Source: Bosea sp. 124
GTDB lineage: Bacteria; Pseudomonadota; Alphaproteobacteria; Rhizobiales; Beijerinckiaceae
Assembly: GCF_003046175.1 (NCBI RefSeq)
Contig: NZ_PZZM01000001.1
Coordinates: forward strand, 4,109,001 to 4,173,000
Direction: 5' to 3'
Length of the DNA stretch: 64,000 nt
Below the pieces are notes generated by a model that saw nothing but the letters and a program-made list of their open reading frames with translations, searched no databases and was not told where the DNA came from. A program made the position numbers and the translations under genes. Positions 35,451 through 45,146 of this stretch are shown one piece after another; position 1 is the stretch's first letter, and each line of letters starts with the position of its first letter.

Positions 35451-36020
35451 ATGAAAACCTCCGACACCGACATCCTCATCATCCCCGGCTGGTCCGGTTC
35501 GGGTCCCGATCATTGGCAGAGCCGCTGGGTGACCAAGCTGTCGACGGCGCGGTTGGTCGAGCAGGAGGATTGGTACAAGCCCTCGCGCCCGGTCTGGGCG
35601 GAGCGCATCATTCATGCGGTTCGCGCATCGACGCGGCCGGTCGTTCTGGTTGCGCATTCGGCTGGAGTTAGCGCGGTCGCGCATGCGGCGGAACATCTCA
35701 AGCCGGGCGAGGTCGCGGGTGCGTTTCTGGTCGCGCCGGCCTCCGAGCGGGCCAAGGCTGCGGTTCCCGGCATGGCAACGGATTTCATTCCTCACCGGCG
35801 CGAGCTCCTGCCGTTCCGCAGCGTGCTGATCGCCAGCACCGACGATCCCTATTGCACGCTGCAAGAGGCGCAGGAACTGGCCGAGGTCTGGGGCGCGGAG
35901 TTCGTCGATGCGGGCGAGAGCGGCCACATCAACGCTGAGTCCGGACACGGCCCCTGGCCTGACGGCCTGCTGCGTTTCGCGGGCTTTCTCAGGAGCTTGA
36001 CGGCGGTTCCGCAGAGATAG
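35451..36020 (+). CDS. RBBP9/YdeN-family alpha/beta hydrolase
   Basis: About 189 residues. The start ILIIPGWSGSGPDHWQSRW is the family signature; the nucleophile elbow is VAHSAGVSA, and DDPYCTLQEAQ and ESGHINAESGHG supply the Asp and His of the triad. Members are small serine hydrolases of unclear physiological substrate. ATG 35451 is 10 bp after the phosphoesterase stop, so it is likely the third gene of a purB transcript. Confidence 0.85.
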   Translation: MKTSDTDILIIPGWSGSGPDHWQSRWVTKLSTARLVEQEDWYKPSRPVWAERIIHAVRASTRPVVLVAHSAGVSAVAHAAEHLKPGEVAGAFLVAPASERAKAAVPGMATDFIPHRRELLPFRSVLIASTDDPYCTLQEAQELAEVWGAEFVDAGESGHINAESGHGPWPDGLLRFAGFLRSLTAVPQR

Positions 36021-36043
36021 ATTCAAGGACGGGCGAAGGCCGC

Positions 36044-36085
36044 GTCATGCTCGGGCGCGACCCAAGCATCTCTCGTCGAAGCAGG
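36044..36085. repeat. degenerate REP-like half element
   Basis: GCGTCATGCTCGGGcgcgaCCCAAGCATCTC resembles one arm of the REP-like palindromes found elsewhere in the window, with mismatches. Confidence 0.4.
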
Positions 36086-36160
36086 CTTGGGTGCCTTCTC
36101 GTCACCAGCTTCTCGGGTCTGCGCTTCGCTGCCCCCGAGAATGGCGACGGTCACCAAAAC

Positions 36161-36197
36161 GAAAACCGCCCCGGCTTGCACCGGGGCGGTCTCGTTT
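36161..36197 (-). terminator. terminator of the livK gene (possibly bidirectional)
   Basis: Perfect 10-bp stem ACCGCCCCGG / CCGGGGCGGT with a 6-nt loop; on the minus strand it is followed by TTTTCGTTTTGG, on the plus strand by CTCGTTTC. It sits between convergent transcripts. Confidence 0.85.
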
Positions 36198-36225
36198 CAC
36201 GCGCTGAGGCGATCAGATATCGAGA

Positions 36226-37341
36226 TCAATTCTCGACGTAAGTGATCTTGCCGTCGGTGCCCTTCTTCCAAGTGTACATCGTGTAGTCCGGGCGGGTGAT
36301 GTCCCCCTTCTTGTCGAAGGCGATGTCGCCGATGACGGTCTTGACGGCCGCGCCGCCCTTGAGCGCTTCGGAGATCTTCTTGGGGTCGACCGAGTTGGCG
36401 CGCTTGGCGCCTTCGGCCATGATCTGCACGGCAGCGTAGCTGTACAGGGTGTAGGCCTCGGGCTTGAAGTTCTTGGCTTCGAACTTCTTGACGATGGCGG
36501 CCGCCTCGGGGCGCTTCTGCGGGTCCGGCGGGAAGGTCATCAGCGTGCCTTCGACGCCGGGGCCGCCGATCGTGGCGAACTCGTCGGTGGTGATGCCGTC
36601 GCCGGAGATCAGCACGGCCTTGACGCCCTGGTCGCGCATCTGGCGCACGATCAGACCGCCTTCGGTGTGCAGGCCGCCCCAGTAGACGAAGTCCGCGCCG
36701 ACCGACTTGATCTTCGAGATCAGGGCCGAGAAGTCCTTTTCGCCGGCGTTCACGCCTTCATAGAGCACGTCCTTGACGCCTGCCTTGACCATGCCCTTGC
36801 GGGTTTCGTCGGCCAGGCCCTGGCCATAGGTTGTCTTGTCGTGGATGACCGCGATCTTCTTGTCCTTGAAGTTCTTGGCGATGTAGGCCGCCGCGACCTC
36901 ACCCTGCTGGTCGTCACGACCGCAGGTACGGAAGGTGTTCCAGAGGCCGCGCTCGGTGATCTTCGGGTTGGTGGCCGAAGGCGAGATCATCAGCATGCCG
37001 TTCTCGGCATAGACTTCGGAGGCCGGCATGGTGACGCCGGAGTTGAAGTGACCGACCACCCATTTGACGCCGTCGCCGACGAACTTGTTGGCGACGGAGA
37101 CGCCCTGCTTCGGATCGGAGACATCGTCGCCGACCGAGAGCTGGAGCTTCTGGCCGAGGACGCCGCCAGCGGCGTTGATGTCCTCGATCGCCTGCTCGGT
37201 GCCGTTCTTCAACTGGGCGCCGAAGGCGGCGTTGGGGCCGGTGATCGGGCCGGCGACGCCGACCTTGACCTGGGCATTGGCCACGCCGGAAAAGGCGAGG
37301 ACCGCGCCGAGCGCGATGCCGCTCAACAGCAGTTTCTTCAT
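36226..37341 (-). CDS. livK: branched-chain amino acid-type ABC substrate-binding protein
   Basis: About 371 residues. ATG 37341 opens a signal peptide (MKKLLLSGIALGAVLAFSGV, cleavage after ANA). The Leu/Ile/Val-binding fold shows VGVAGPITGPNAAFG, FVGDGVKWVVGHFNSGVTMPA and ATNPKITERG. Homologues bind Leu/Ile/Val or other amino acids and amides. It is downstream of the rest of the liv genes on the same strand but has its own promoter region with a perfect palindrome, and its own strong terminator, which fits its need for high expression. Confidence 0.9.
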   Translation of the reverse strand: MKKLLLSGIALGAVLAFSGVANAQVKVGVAGPITGPNAAFGAQLKNGTEQAIEDINAAGGVLGQKLQLSVGDDVSDPKQGVSVANKFVGDGVKWVVGHFNSGVTMPASEVYAENGMLMISPSATNPKITERGLWNTFRTCGRDDQQGEVAAAYIAKNFKDKKIAVIHDKTTYGQGLADETRKGMVKAGVKDVLYEGVNAGEKDFSALISKIKSVGADFVYWGGLHTEGGLIVRQMRDQGVKAVLISGDGITTDEFATIGGPGVEGTLMTFPPDPQKRPEAAAIVKKFEAKNFKPEAYTLYSYAAVQIMAEGAKRANSVDPKKISEALKGGAAVKTVIGDIAFDKKGDITRPDYTMYTWKKGTDGKITYVEN

Positions 37342-37445
37342 GAGATGAGACTCCCCTGCATTGTAACGATGAACGGGCTGGATGGTCCGCCCGTCTCGGC
37401 GCGTGGTGCCACCGTGAAGCGCAGTCTGGCGCGTTTTCCGGCGTG

Positions 37446-37457
37446 TGTCACGTGACA
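37446..37457. promoter_or_regulatory. perfect 12-bp palindrome TGTCACGTGACA before livK
   Basis: A perfect dyad 105 bp upstream of the livK start, in the gap between the small membrane protein gene and livK. A regulator binding site is likely, but I cannot name the regulator. Confidence 0.4.
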
Positions 37458-37479
37458 AGCTCTTAATGAATTTGGTCCT

Positions 37480-37845
37480 TTAGGCGGGCTTTCCGGTGCT
37501 TTCCCGCGCCTTCCACGAGAAGGGGCCGGTGCGCTCGTAGAGCCAGCGATACTGCGTCGTCATCTGTCGGGCGAGGTTGTAGCGCCAGCCGGCGAAACCG
37601 AATGCCATCAGGACGATCACGTCGACGATGTAGTAGTGCAGCGTCAGCAGGGTCGCCTCGAACAGGGCGAAATGGATGAACCGGACGAACAGCCCCAGCA
37701 CCAGCATGTAGACGACAAGCTGCCAGGCCGGGCGCCAGGTCTTCGCGATGGCGCGGCCCGCCATCCAGGCGAGCCAGCCGCCCATGACGACCGACACCAG
37801 CAGGAACAGCCAGACCGTCGGTTCTTCGTAGAGGATGCCCTGCAT
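37480..37845 (-). CDS. small membrane protein of the liv operon (DUF6867-like)
   Basis: A 121-residue protein with three or four hydrophobic spans (about residues 12-32, 42-62, 66-88) and a polar tail ending WLYERTGPFSWKARE. Genes of this kind recur after livF in rhizobial liv operons and, from memory, correspond to DUF6867; the exact family should be treated as tentative. It starts 1 bp after the livF stop, so it is translated with the importer and may be an accessory subunit. Confidence 0.7.
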   Translation of the reverse strand: MQGILYEEPTVWLFLLVSVVMGGWLAWMAGRAIAKTWRPAWQLVVYMLVLGLFVRFIHFALFEATLLTLHYYIVDVIVLMAFGFAGWRYNLARQMTTQYRWLYERTGPFSWKARESTGKPA

Positions 37846-37846
37846 G

Positions 37847-38592
<746 letters not shown>

Positions 38593-38596
<4 letters not shown>

Positions 38597-39462
38597 GCGA
38601 TTCCGACCTCCGCTTCGACAGCCGCGACCTCGTCGTCGTCGACCCCGAGATAGGCTGCGATGACCTTCGGATCGGCCTGGACTTCGGCCGGCGTGCCGTC
38701 GGCGATCTTGGTGCCGTAGTCGAGCACCACGACATGATCCGAGATTTCCATCACCACCGACATGTCGTGCTCGATCAAGAGCAGCGCCGTGCCGATGTCC
38801 TTGCGGATCGAGAGCAGCAGCGTGTTGAGGTCATGGCTCTCGCGCGGGTTGAGGCCGGCGGCCGGCTCGTCGAGGCAGAGCAGCACGGGATCGGTGCACA
38901 TGGCGCGCGCGATCTCGAGCCGGCGCTGGTCGCCATAAGGCAGGTCCGCGGCGGGATCGTCGGCGCGGTCGATCAGGTTGATCTTCTCCAGCCAGAAGGT
39001 GGCTTTCTCGATCGCCTCCTTCTCGCGCGCCTTGTAGCCGCCGATACCGAGCACGCCGAGGAAGGTGTAGCCCGAGGCGATCATCAGCGGGTTGTGCTGC
39101 GCGACCAGCAGGTTCTCCAGCACGGTCATGCCGCCGAACAGGCGGATGTTCTGGAAGGTGCGGGCGACCTTGGCCTTCCAGCTGATCTGGAAATCCGGCA
39201 TGCGCTCGAGCAGGTAGCTGTCGCCTGAGTCCTGCGTGAGCGTGATCATGCCTTCGGTCGGCTTGTAGAAGCCGGTGATGCAGTTGAACACCGTGGTCTT
39301 GCCGGCGCCGTTGGGGCCGATCAGCGCCGTGATGTCGCCCTTGCGGGCTTCGAAGGAGAGGTCGTTGACGGCGGTCAGCCCGCCGAAGCGCATGGTGACG
39401 TGCTCGACCTGGAGCAGCGGCTTTCCGTGAGGGGCAGAGGCCCCTGAGATCGGCGTCGTCAT
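38593..39462 (-). CDS. livG: branched-chain amino acid ABC transporter ATP-binding protein LivG
   Basis: A 289-residue ATPase. Walker A GPNGAGKTT, Walker B LLCLDEPAAGLNP, and the LivG-typical FNCITGFYKPTEG and ARTFQNIRLFGGMTVLENLLV are present. A LivG-style insertion (about residues 130-160) is seen. The start overlaps the livM stop by 1 bp (TGATG). Confidence 0.93.
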
Positions 39463-40859
39463 CAGCCGTGTCCCTCCTGGACCAGATCGGCCGAGATCGT
39501 CTTCTTCTCCTTCAGGAAGGCGGTCGGTTCGCGGGTCGAGATCAGGCCGCGCGGCTTCCAGATCATGATCACGACCATGGCGAGGCCGAAGATCAGCATG
39601 CGGTACTTCGTCGGGTCAAAGTCGTTGCCGAAAATCACCTTGAGCCAATCCAGCTCGCGCAGCAGTTCGGTGCCGCCGATCATTGCGATCGCAGCGATGG
39701 CGCAGCCCCAGAGCGAGCCCATGCCGCCGAGTACGACGATGGCCAGGATGATCGCCGATTCCATGAAGACGAAGGATTCAGGCGAAATGAAACCCTGCCG
39801 CGCCGAGAAGAAGGCGCCCGCGAAGCCGCCGAACATCGCGCCGATCGAGAAGGCGGTGAGCTTCGTGCTGGTGGTGTTGATGCCGAGCGAGCGGCAGGCG
39901 ATCTCGTCCTCGCGCAGCGCTTCCCACGCCCGGCCGACGGGCAGCCGGCGCAAGCGCAGCGTCACGAAGGCGGTCAGCAGCGCCAGGCACAGGATCAGGT
40001 AATAGAGGAAGATCGTGCGGTAGAGCGGCGAGAATTCGAGCCCGAAACGTGCGGCGAAGCCCTCGTCGCTGGCGTTGAAGGGAATGCCGAAAAAGCTCGG
40101 GCGCGGGATGCCGGAGATGCCGGCATAGCCGCCGGAAAAATCGACCCAGTTGATCAGGACGAGGCGGATGATCTCGCCGAAGGCGAGCGTCACGATGGCG
40201 AGATAGTCGCCCCGCAGACGCAGCACGGGGAAGCCGAGCAGCATGCCCCAGAAGGCAGCCAGGATCCCCGACATCGGCAGCAGGATCCAGAAGGAAAGGC
40301 CGAAATTCTTGGCGAGCAGCGCGTAGGAATAGGCGCCGACCGCGTAGAAGGCGACATAGCCGAGGTCGAGCAGGCCGGCGAGGCCGACGACGATGTTCAG
40401 GCCCCAGCCGAGCATGACGTAGATCAGGATCTGGACGCCGAAATTGTCGATCCATTTCAGCGCGCCGCCCCAGCCCGCCAGATTGATCGCGATGATCGGG
40501 AAGGTGACGAGAAAGCCGAGGCCGAACAGCGAGAAAATCCGCGAATGGCGCTGGAAGAAGGCGAAGGTGCCGGGCGGCAGGAAGCGCACGAGCGATTTGC
40601 GTTCCGATTTCGTCTGCTGGCGCAGCACGATGATCAGGCGTCCGACGAAGACGATCGCAACGGCCCAGGCGACCGCATCCCAGCGCGGATCGAGCACCAG
40701 GACATTGTCCATGTTCTGGCGCGTGCCCCAGGCGATGATCGGGATGCACAGGCCGAAGGTGACGAGGGCGGCGAAGCCCGCTTCCTTCACCGCGGCCTTG
40801 AGATCACGCTGGGAGGCCGCGGGCGCAGAGGCCGCAGGCGTGGTTGCGGGTGTGGCCAT
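39462..40859 (-). CDS. livM: branched-chain amino acid ABC transporter permease LivM
   Basis: About 465 residues from ATG 40859, longer than enteric LivM because of an N-terminal region with extra hydrophobic spans and a charged loop [14 protein letters not shown]. The conserved permease core includes [40 protein letters not shown] and [20 protein letters not shown]. The longer frame to 40949 would run through the livH stop region. Confidence 0.92.
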   Translation of the reverse strand: MATPATTPAASAPAASQRDLKAAVKEAGFAALVTFGLCIPIIAWGTRQNMDNVLVLDPRWDAVAWAVAIVFVGRLIIVLRQQTKSERKSLVRFLPPGTFAFFQRHSRIFSLFGLGFLVTFPIIAINLAGWGGALKWIDNFGVQILIYVMLGWGLNIVVGLAGLLDLGYVAFYAVGAYSYALLAKNFGLSFWILLPMSGILAAFWGMLLGFPVLRLRGDYLAIVTLAFGEIIRLVLINWVDFSGGYAGISGIPRPSFFGIPFNASDEGFAARFGLEFSPLYRTIFLYYLILCLALLTAFVTLRLRRLPVGRAWEALREDEIACRSLGINTTSTKLTAFSIGAMFGGFAGAFFSARQGFISPESFVFMESAIILAIVVLGGMGSLWGCAIAAIAMIGGTELLRELDWLKVIFGNDFDPTKYRMLIFGLAMVVIMIWKPRGLISTREPTAFLKEKKTISADLVQEGHG

Positions 40860-40863
40860 GCGT

Positions 40864-41787
40864 TCAGACCTTCTCGACTTCGGGGCGGCCGAGAATGCCC
40901 GAGGGCATGAAGACAAGGACGATCGCCAGGATGCAGAAGGCGGCGACATCCTTGTAGTCGATGGTGAAATAGGCCGACCACATCACCTCGATCAGCCCGA
41001 TCAGCAGGCCGCCGATGACCGCGCCGGGCAGCGAGCCGATGCCGCCGAGCACGGCTGCGGTGAAAGCCTTTACGCCCGGGATGAAGCCGTCATTGAAGCT
41101 GACCACGCCGTAAAGGACGAGGTACATGACGCCAGCGACGGCGGCGAGAGCCGCGCCCATGACGAAGGTGATCGAGATCGTGCGGTCGACGTCGATGCCG
41201 AGAAGCGCGGCCATCTTGCGGTCCTGCTCGCAGGCGCGCTGGGCGCGCCCGAGCGGTGTCTTCTGGACGATGTACCAGAAGGCCGCGAGCAGCACGGCGG
41301 TCGTCACGATGATGACGATCTGCTTGTAGGAGATCTGGACGGAATAGGTCGCGCTGTCGATCAGCGTGATCGACTTGTTCAGCATCGGCGGCGTCGACTT
41401 GTTGCGCGGGCCCTGCACGACCTGGACGAAGTTCATCAGGAAGATCGACATGCCGATCGCCGAGATCAGCGGGGCGAGCCGGAAGGAGCCGCGCAGCGGC
41501 CGGTAGGCGACGCGCTCGATCGCCCAGTTCCAGAGCGAGGTGAAGAACATCGCCAGCGCCAGCACGATGACCAATGCGATCATCACCATGGCTGCGCCCG
41601 TGCCGAGCACCGCCGTGAGCAGCATGAAGAAGATCAGCGCGATGAAGGCCGACAGCATGAAGATATCGCCATGGGCGAAGTTGACCATGCCGATGATGCC
41701 GAAAACCATCGTGTAGCCGATGGCGATGAGGCCGTAGATCGACCCCAGGGTCAGCCCGTTGATGAGCTGCTGCAGGAAAACTTCCAT
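40864..41787 (-). CDS. livH: branched-chain amino acid ABC transporter permease LivH
   Basis: About 307 residues with eight or so hydrophobic spans. ATG 41787 gives [20 protein letters not shown], the typical LivH N-terminus. The permease signature [19 protein letters not shown] and [19 protein letters not shown] are present. It is the first gene of the liv operon, followed by livM 4 bp later. Confidence 0.93.
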   Translation of the reverse strand: MEVFLQQLINGLTLGSIYGLIAIGYTMVFGIIGMVNFAHGDIFMLSAFIALIFFMLLTAVLGTGAAMVMIALVIVLALAMFFTSLWNWAIERVAYRPLRGSFRLAPLISAIGMSIFLMNFVQVVQGPRNKSTPPMLNKSITLIDSATYSVQISYKQIVIIVTTAVLLAAFWYIVQKTPLGRAQRACEQDRKMAALLGIDVDRTISITFVMGAALAAVAGVMYLVLYGVVSFNDGFIPGVKAFTAAVLGGIGSLPGAVIGGLLIGLIEVMWSAYFTIDYKDVAAFCILAIVLVFMPSGILGRPEVEKV

Positions 41788-42084
41788 CGACGACGCCGAC
41801 CCCTCGAACACGCTCCCGTTCTGTCCGCCGGCATGACGCCGACGCATGCGGGATGCGATCACCATGCAGAGCTACCAACGCCTTGCGGTTTCGACAATCG
41901 CGCCGGGCCACAAAACTGTCAAAAGCAATCTGCGGTGAATTGCCTCGCAAATGTGCAGCAATGTCTGCGGCAGGGCGCCGATTTCGCGCAAGATGATTGT
42001 GGTTCAGGCAGGCGCCAGCGTCTCCATGCGACGAAAGTTGCGTCCCCCGACATTGCTGCATCCCGTCACTTTTGTGACCTCCGG
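41788..42084. other. promoter region of the liv operon
   Basis: About 297 bp between livH and the end of the LysR gene. No gene is seen. A moderately AT-rich stretch (about 41905-41960) probably carries the liv promoter, but I found no clear boxes. Confidence 0.4.
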
Positions 42085-42987
42085 TCAGGCCGGCTCCCAA
42101 TAGGGTGGGTCTCCGAAGGCCGCGCGCAGGCAATCGGCAAAGGCTTTGAGCTTGGCGGAAGGGCGCCGGCCCTCGGGATGCGCGATGTAGAGGAATTCGT
42201 TTTCCGGCTCGAAGCCGAGGTCGAGCGCGATGAGGGCGCCGGTGCGCAGCGCTTCGCCGACGATGAACGTCGGAAGCATCGCCAGGCCGACTCCGGCCAG
42301 CGCCGCGTCCCGCATCACGTCGCCATTGTTGACCAGCAGGCCGACCCTGCCGCGCAGGACGACGACGCCATCGCGGTCGCGGAAGCGCCAATCGCCGACA
42401 CCGCGATTGGCGTAGAAGATGCAGCGGTGCCCGGCGAGGTCCGCGGCTGAGGCCGGAGTACCGCAACGTTCGAGATAGGCCGGCGAGGCGACCAGATGGC
42501 GGCGGCTGGCCGCCAGCTTCCAGGCGACGAGCCGCGAATCCTCGATCGCGCCGTGCCGGACCACGGCGTCATAGCCGTCGGCGGCGGCATCGACGCGGCG
42601 ATCGTCGAGATCGAGCGTGAGGGCGATGTCCGGATAGCGCTGCAGGAACGGATAGAGCGCTGGCCCGAGATGCATGCGCCCGAAGGTGACCGGCGCCGAG
42701 ATGCGCAGCGGTCCGGTCAGTTCACCCCGACCTTCGGCAACATCGGCTGTGGCGTCCTCAACCTCGCGCAAGATGCGTCGTGCCCGTGCCAGGAAGGCCG
42801 AGCCGTGCTCGGTGAAGGCGAGTTTGCGTGTGGTCCGGCGCAGCAGCGTCGCGCCAAGCGCGCGTTCGAGTTCGGCGAGCCGTTCGCTGACGACCGATTT
42901 CGACAGCCGCTGGCGGCGTGCGGCCTCGCTGATCGAACCGCCCTCCGCCACGGCGACGAAGGAGGCGATGCCGTCGAGCTTCAACAT
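42085..42987 (-). CDS. LysR-family transcriptional regulator
   Basis: A 300-residue LTTR. The N-terminal winged helix is LDGIASFVAVAEGGSISEAA followed by RLSKSVVSERLAELERALGA; the periplasmic-binding-like effector domain follows (LRISAPVTFGRMHLGPALY). It resembles the group that includes DhcR/AaeR-like regulators. It is divergent from the exported hydrolase gene at 43123, and two palindromic sites in the gap suggest it controls that gene and itself. Confidence 0.9.
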   Translation of the reverse strand: MLKLDGIASFVAVAEGGSISEAARRQRLSKSVVSERLAELERALGATLLRRTTRKLAFTEHGSAFLARARRILREVEDATADVAEGRGELTGPLRISAPVTFGRMHLGPALYPFLQRYPDIALTLDLDDRRVDAAADGYDAVVRHGAIEDSRLVAWKLAASRRHLVASPAYLERCGTPASAADLAGHRCIFYANRGVGDWRFRDRDGVVVLRGRVGLLVNNGDVMRDAALAGVGLAMLPTFIVGEALRTGALIALDLGFEPENEFLYIAHPEGRRPSAKLKAFADCLRAAFGDPPYWEPA

Positions 42988-42989
42988 TG

Positions 42990-43044
42990 TTCGGCTTTTC
43001 CGAAATCCAGTTACGTCAGCAGAAGGCTAATCGGAACATCCCGA
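42990..43044. promoter_or_regulatory. candidate LysR binding sites in the divergent gap
   Basis: TTCGG-CTTTT-CCGAA at 42990-43004 contains the T-N11-A pattern of LysR boxes, and a second related dyad TCGG-AACATC-CCGA lies at 43031-43044. The first is only 2 bp from the LysR start codon, fitting autorepression. Confidence 0.5.
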
Positions 43045-43122
43045 ATGCGCCATATCCGGAGCGATCCAAGGGGTACGCAACGACGGCCAGGCGGCCGCCG
43101 CCCGGTCTGGAGGAGAACGATC

Positions 43123-44037
43123 ATGCGCAAATTCGTGATGGCAGCGCTGGCCACGATGTCGCTGTCGCTGCCGGCGGTTGCCCAGGTTCATCCCTTTCCA
43201 CCGGGTTTCCGGACGCAGGAGATCCAGGCCGGTGACACGACGCTGCATGTGCGCGTCGGCGGGCAGGGGCCGGCGGTGGTGCTGATCCACGGCTTCGGCG
43301 ACACCGGCGACATGTGGGCGCCGCTCGCCGCCGACCTGGCACGCGACCATCGTGTCATCGTGCCCGATCTGCGCGGCATGGGCCTGTCGTCCCACCCGGC
43401 CGGCGGTTACGACAAGCATAATCAGGCCGGTGACATCCGCGCCGTGCTGACGGCGCTCGGCATCGACCGCGCCGCGATCGTCGGCCACGACATTGGGACA
43501 ATGGTCGCTTATGCCTACGCCGCGCGCTACCCGGACAAGACCGAGACACTGACGGTGATGGATGCGCCGGTGCCCGGCGTGCCGCCCTGGGATCAGATCG
43601 TGCGCGATCCGCGGTTGTGGCACTTCGATCTCACGGGCCCGGACATGGAGCGCCTGATCGCCGGACGCGAGCGGATCTATCTCGACCGCTTCTGGAACGA
43701 TTTCGCTGCCAACCCGGCCCGGATCGACGAGGGGACGCGCCAGCATTATGCCGCGCTTTATGCCCGGCCGGGCGCGATGCGCTCTGCCTTCGCGCAGTTC
43801 ACCGCGATCCGGCAGGACGCGCTGGACAATGCCAAGACGCTCTCGCCCAAGCTCGCCATGCCGGTTCTGGCCATCGGCGGCGAGAAGTCCTTCGGGGCGA
43901 CGCAGGCGCTGGTGATGCGCAATGCGGCCAGCGATGTGACGGAAGTGGTGATCGCCGATTCCGGCCATTGGCTGATGGAAGAGCAGCCGGTCGCGACCAT
44001 CGCCGCCGTGCGCACCTTCCTCGACAAGAAGCGCTGA
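43123..44037 (+). CDS. exported alpha/beta hydrolase, epoxide hydrolase/dehalogenase type
   Basis: About 304 residues. ATG 43123 has GGAGGAGAA upstream and opens a signal peptide (MRKFVMAALATMSLSLPAVAQ), so the enzyme is periplasmic. The nucleophile elbow is VGHDIGTMVA with Asp, as in epoxide hydrolases and haloacetate dehalogenases, rather than Ser. HGFGDTGDMW gives the oxyanion region and DSGHWLMEEQP the His. It sits opposite its likely regulator, the LysR protein. Confidence 0.87.
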   Translation: MRKFVMAALATMSLSLPAVAQVHPFPPGFRTQEIQAGDTTLHVRVGGQGPAVVLIHGFGDTGDMWAPLAADLARDHRVIVPDLRGMGLSSHPAGGYDKHNQAGDIRAVLTALGIDRAAIVGHDIGTMVAYAYAARYPDKTETLTVMDAPVPGVPPWDQIVRDPRLWHFDLTGPDMERLIAGRERIYLDRFWNDFAANPARIDEGTRQHYAALYARPGAMRSAFAQFTAIRQDALDNAKTLSPKLAMPVLAIGGEKSFGATQALVMRNAASDVTEVVIADSGHWLMEEQPVATIAAVRTFLDKKR

Positions 44038-44105
44038 TCTCGCCGCGTAATATTGCGACATGACGACGAAAGGGCCCTTTCGCGTTCTTCCGACGCTGTC
44101 TGCGC

Positions 44106-45116
44106 TCAGGCTTTGTCCGTCACCAGGAAGCCGTGGGCCAGCGGGTCGCGGTCGTCGATGAAGATGGTGTTGTAGCCGGTCATGCGGGCCCAGCCCTCGA
44201 TGGAGGGGATGATCGCCTCGAACGGACCGACCTGGGCTGCGGCCTCGACCCGGCCGCGGAACATCGTGCCGATGATGCTTTCATGGACGAAGTCGTCGCC
44301 GACCTGGAGCCGCCCTTGAGCGGCCCATTGCGCCATCCGCGACGAGGTGCCGGTGCCGCAGGGCGAGCGGTCGATCGCCTTGTCGCCATAGAACACGGCG
44401 TTGCGGGCATGTGCCTCCTGCTTGGTCGGCGCGCCGGTCCAGAGGATGTGGCTCAGCCCGTTGATCGCCGGGTTCTCCGGGTGGATGAATTCGTATTTGG
44501 CGTTCAGCGCCGTGCGCAGTTTCGGGCTCCAGCGCTGGATATCCGAGGGGTTGATGTCGGCGATGTCGCTGAAAGTGGCTTGCGGATCGACGATCGCATA
44601 GAAATTGCCGCCATAGGCGACATCGACCGTCACCTCGCCCAGCTCCTCGATCTCGGCGGTGAGGCCCGTCGCGTGGAGATAGGAGGCGATGTTGGTGATG
44701 CGGACATTGTCGACATAGTCGCCGTTGCGGGTGTAGCGCGCCGTCACCAGCCCGGCTGGCGTATCGATCCTGAGCACGCCTTCCTCGCGCGGCGTGACGA
44801 GGCCGCGTTCCAGCGCCATCGTCACCGTTCCGATGGTGCCGTGGCCGCACATCGGCAGGCAGCCCGAGGTCTCGATGAAGAGGAAGGCGATGTCGGCGTC
44901 GTCGCGCGTCGGCGGATAGAGGATCGAGCCCGACATGACGTCGTGGCCGCGCGGCTCGAACATCAGTCCGGTGCGGATCCAGTCATATTCGGCCAGGAAA
45001 TGCGCGCGCTTTTCCACCATATTCGCGCCCTTGAGTGGCGGGGCACCGCCCGCGACCATGCGCACCGGGTTGCCGCAGGTGTGTCCGTCGACGCAGAAAA
45101 AGGTGTGAGTGCTCAT
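44106..45116 (-). CDS. 4-hydroxyproline 2-epimerase
   Basis: A 336-residue proline racemase-fold enzyme. The two catalytic cysteines are C90 in MCGHGTIG and C253 in DRSPCGTGTSSRM, so it is an epimerase/racemase and not the dehydratase, which has a Thr in the second place. Segments such as MFEPRGHDVMSGSILYPP are typical of the 4-hydroxyproline epimerases that convert trans-4-hydroxy-L-proline to cis-4-hydroxy-D-proline. It follows an FAD dehydrogenase gene, the expected next enzyme, by 30 bp. Confidence 0.9.
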   Translation of the reverse strand: MSTHTFFCVDGHTCGNPVRMVAGGAPPLKGANMVEKRAHFLAEYDWIRTGLMFEPRGHDVMSGSILYPPTRDDADIAFLFIETSGCLPMCGHGTIGTVTMALERGLVTPREEGVLRIDTPAGLVTARYTRNGDYVDNVRITNIASYLHATGLTAEIEELGEVTVDVAYGGNFYAIVDPQATFSDIADINPSDIQRWSPKLRTALNAKYEFIHPENPAINGLSHILWTGAPTKQEAHARNAVFYGDKAIDRSPCGTGTSSRMAQWAAQGRLQVGDDFVHESIIGTMFRGRVEAAAQVGPFEAIIPSIEGWARMTGYNTIFIDDRDPLAHGFLVTDKA

Positions 45117-45146
45117 GGGTTTGGCTCGGTCGGTTGTCGAGGTGAT

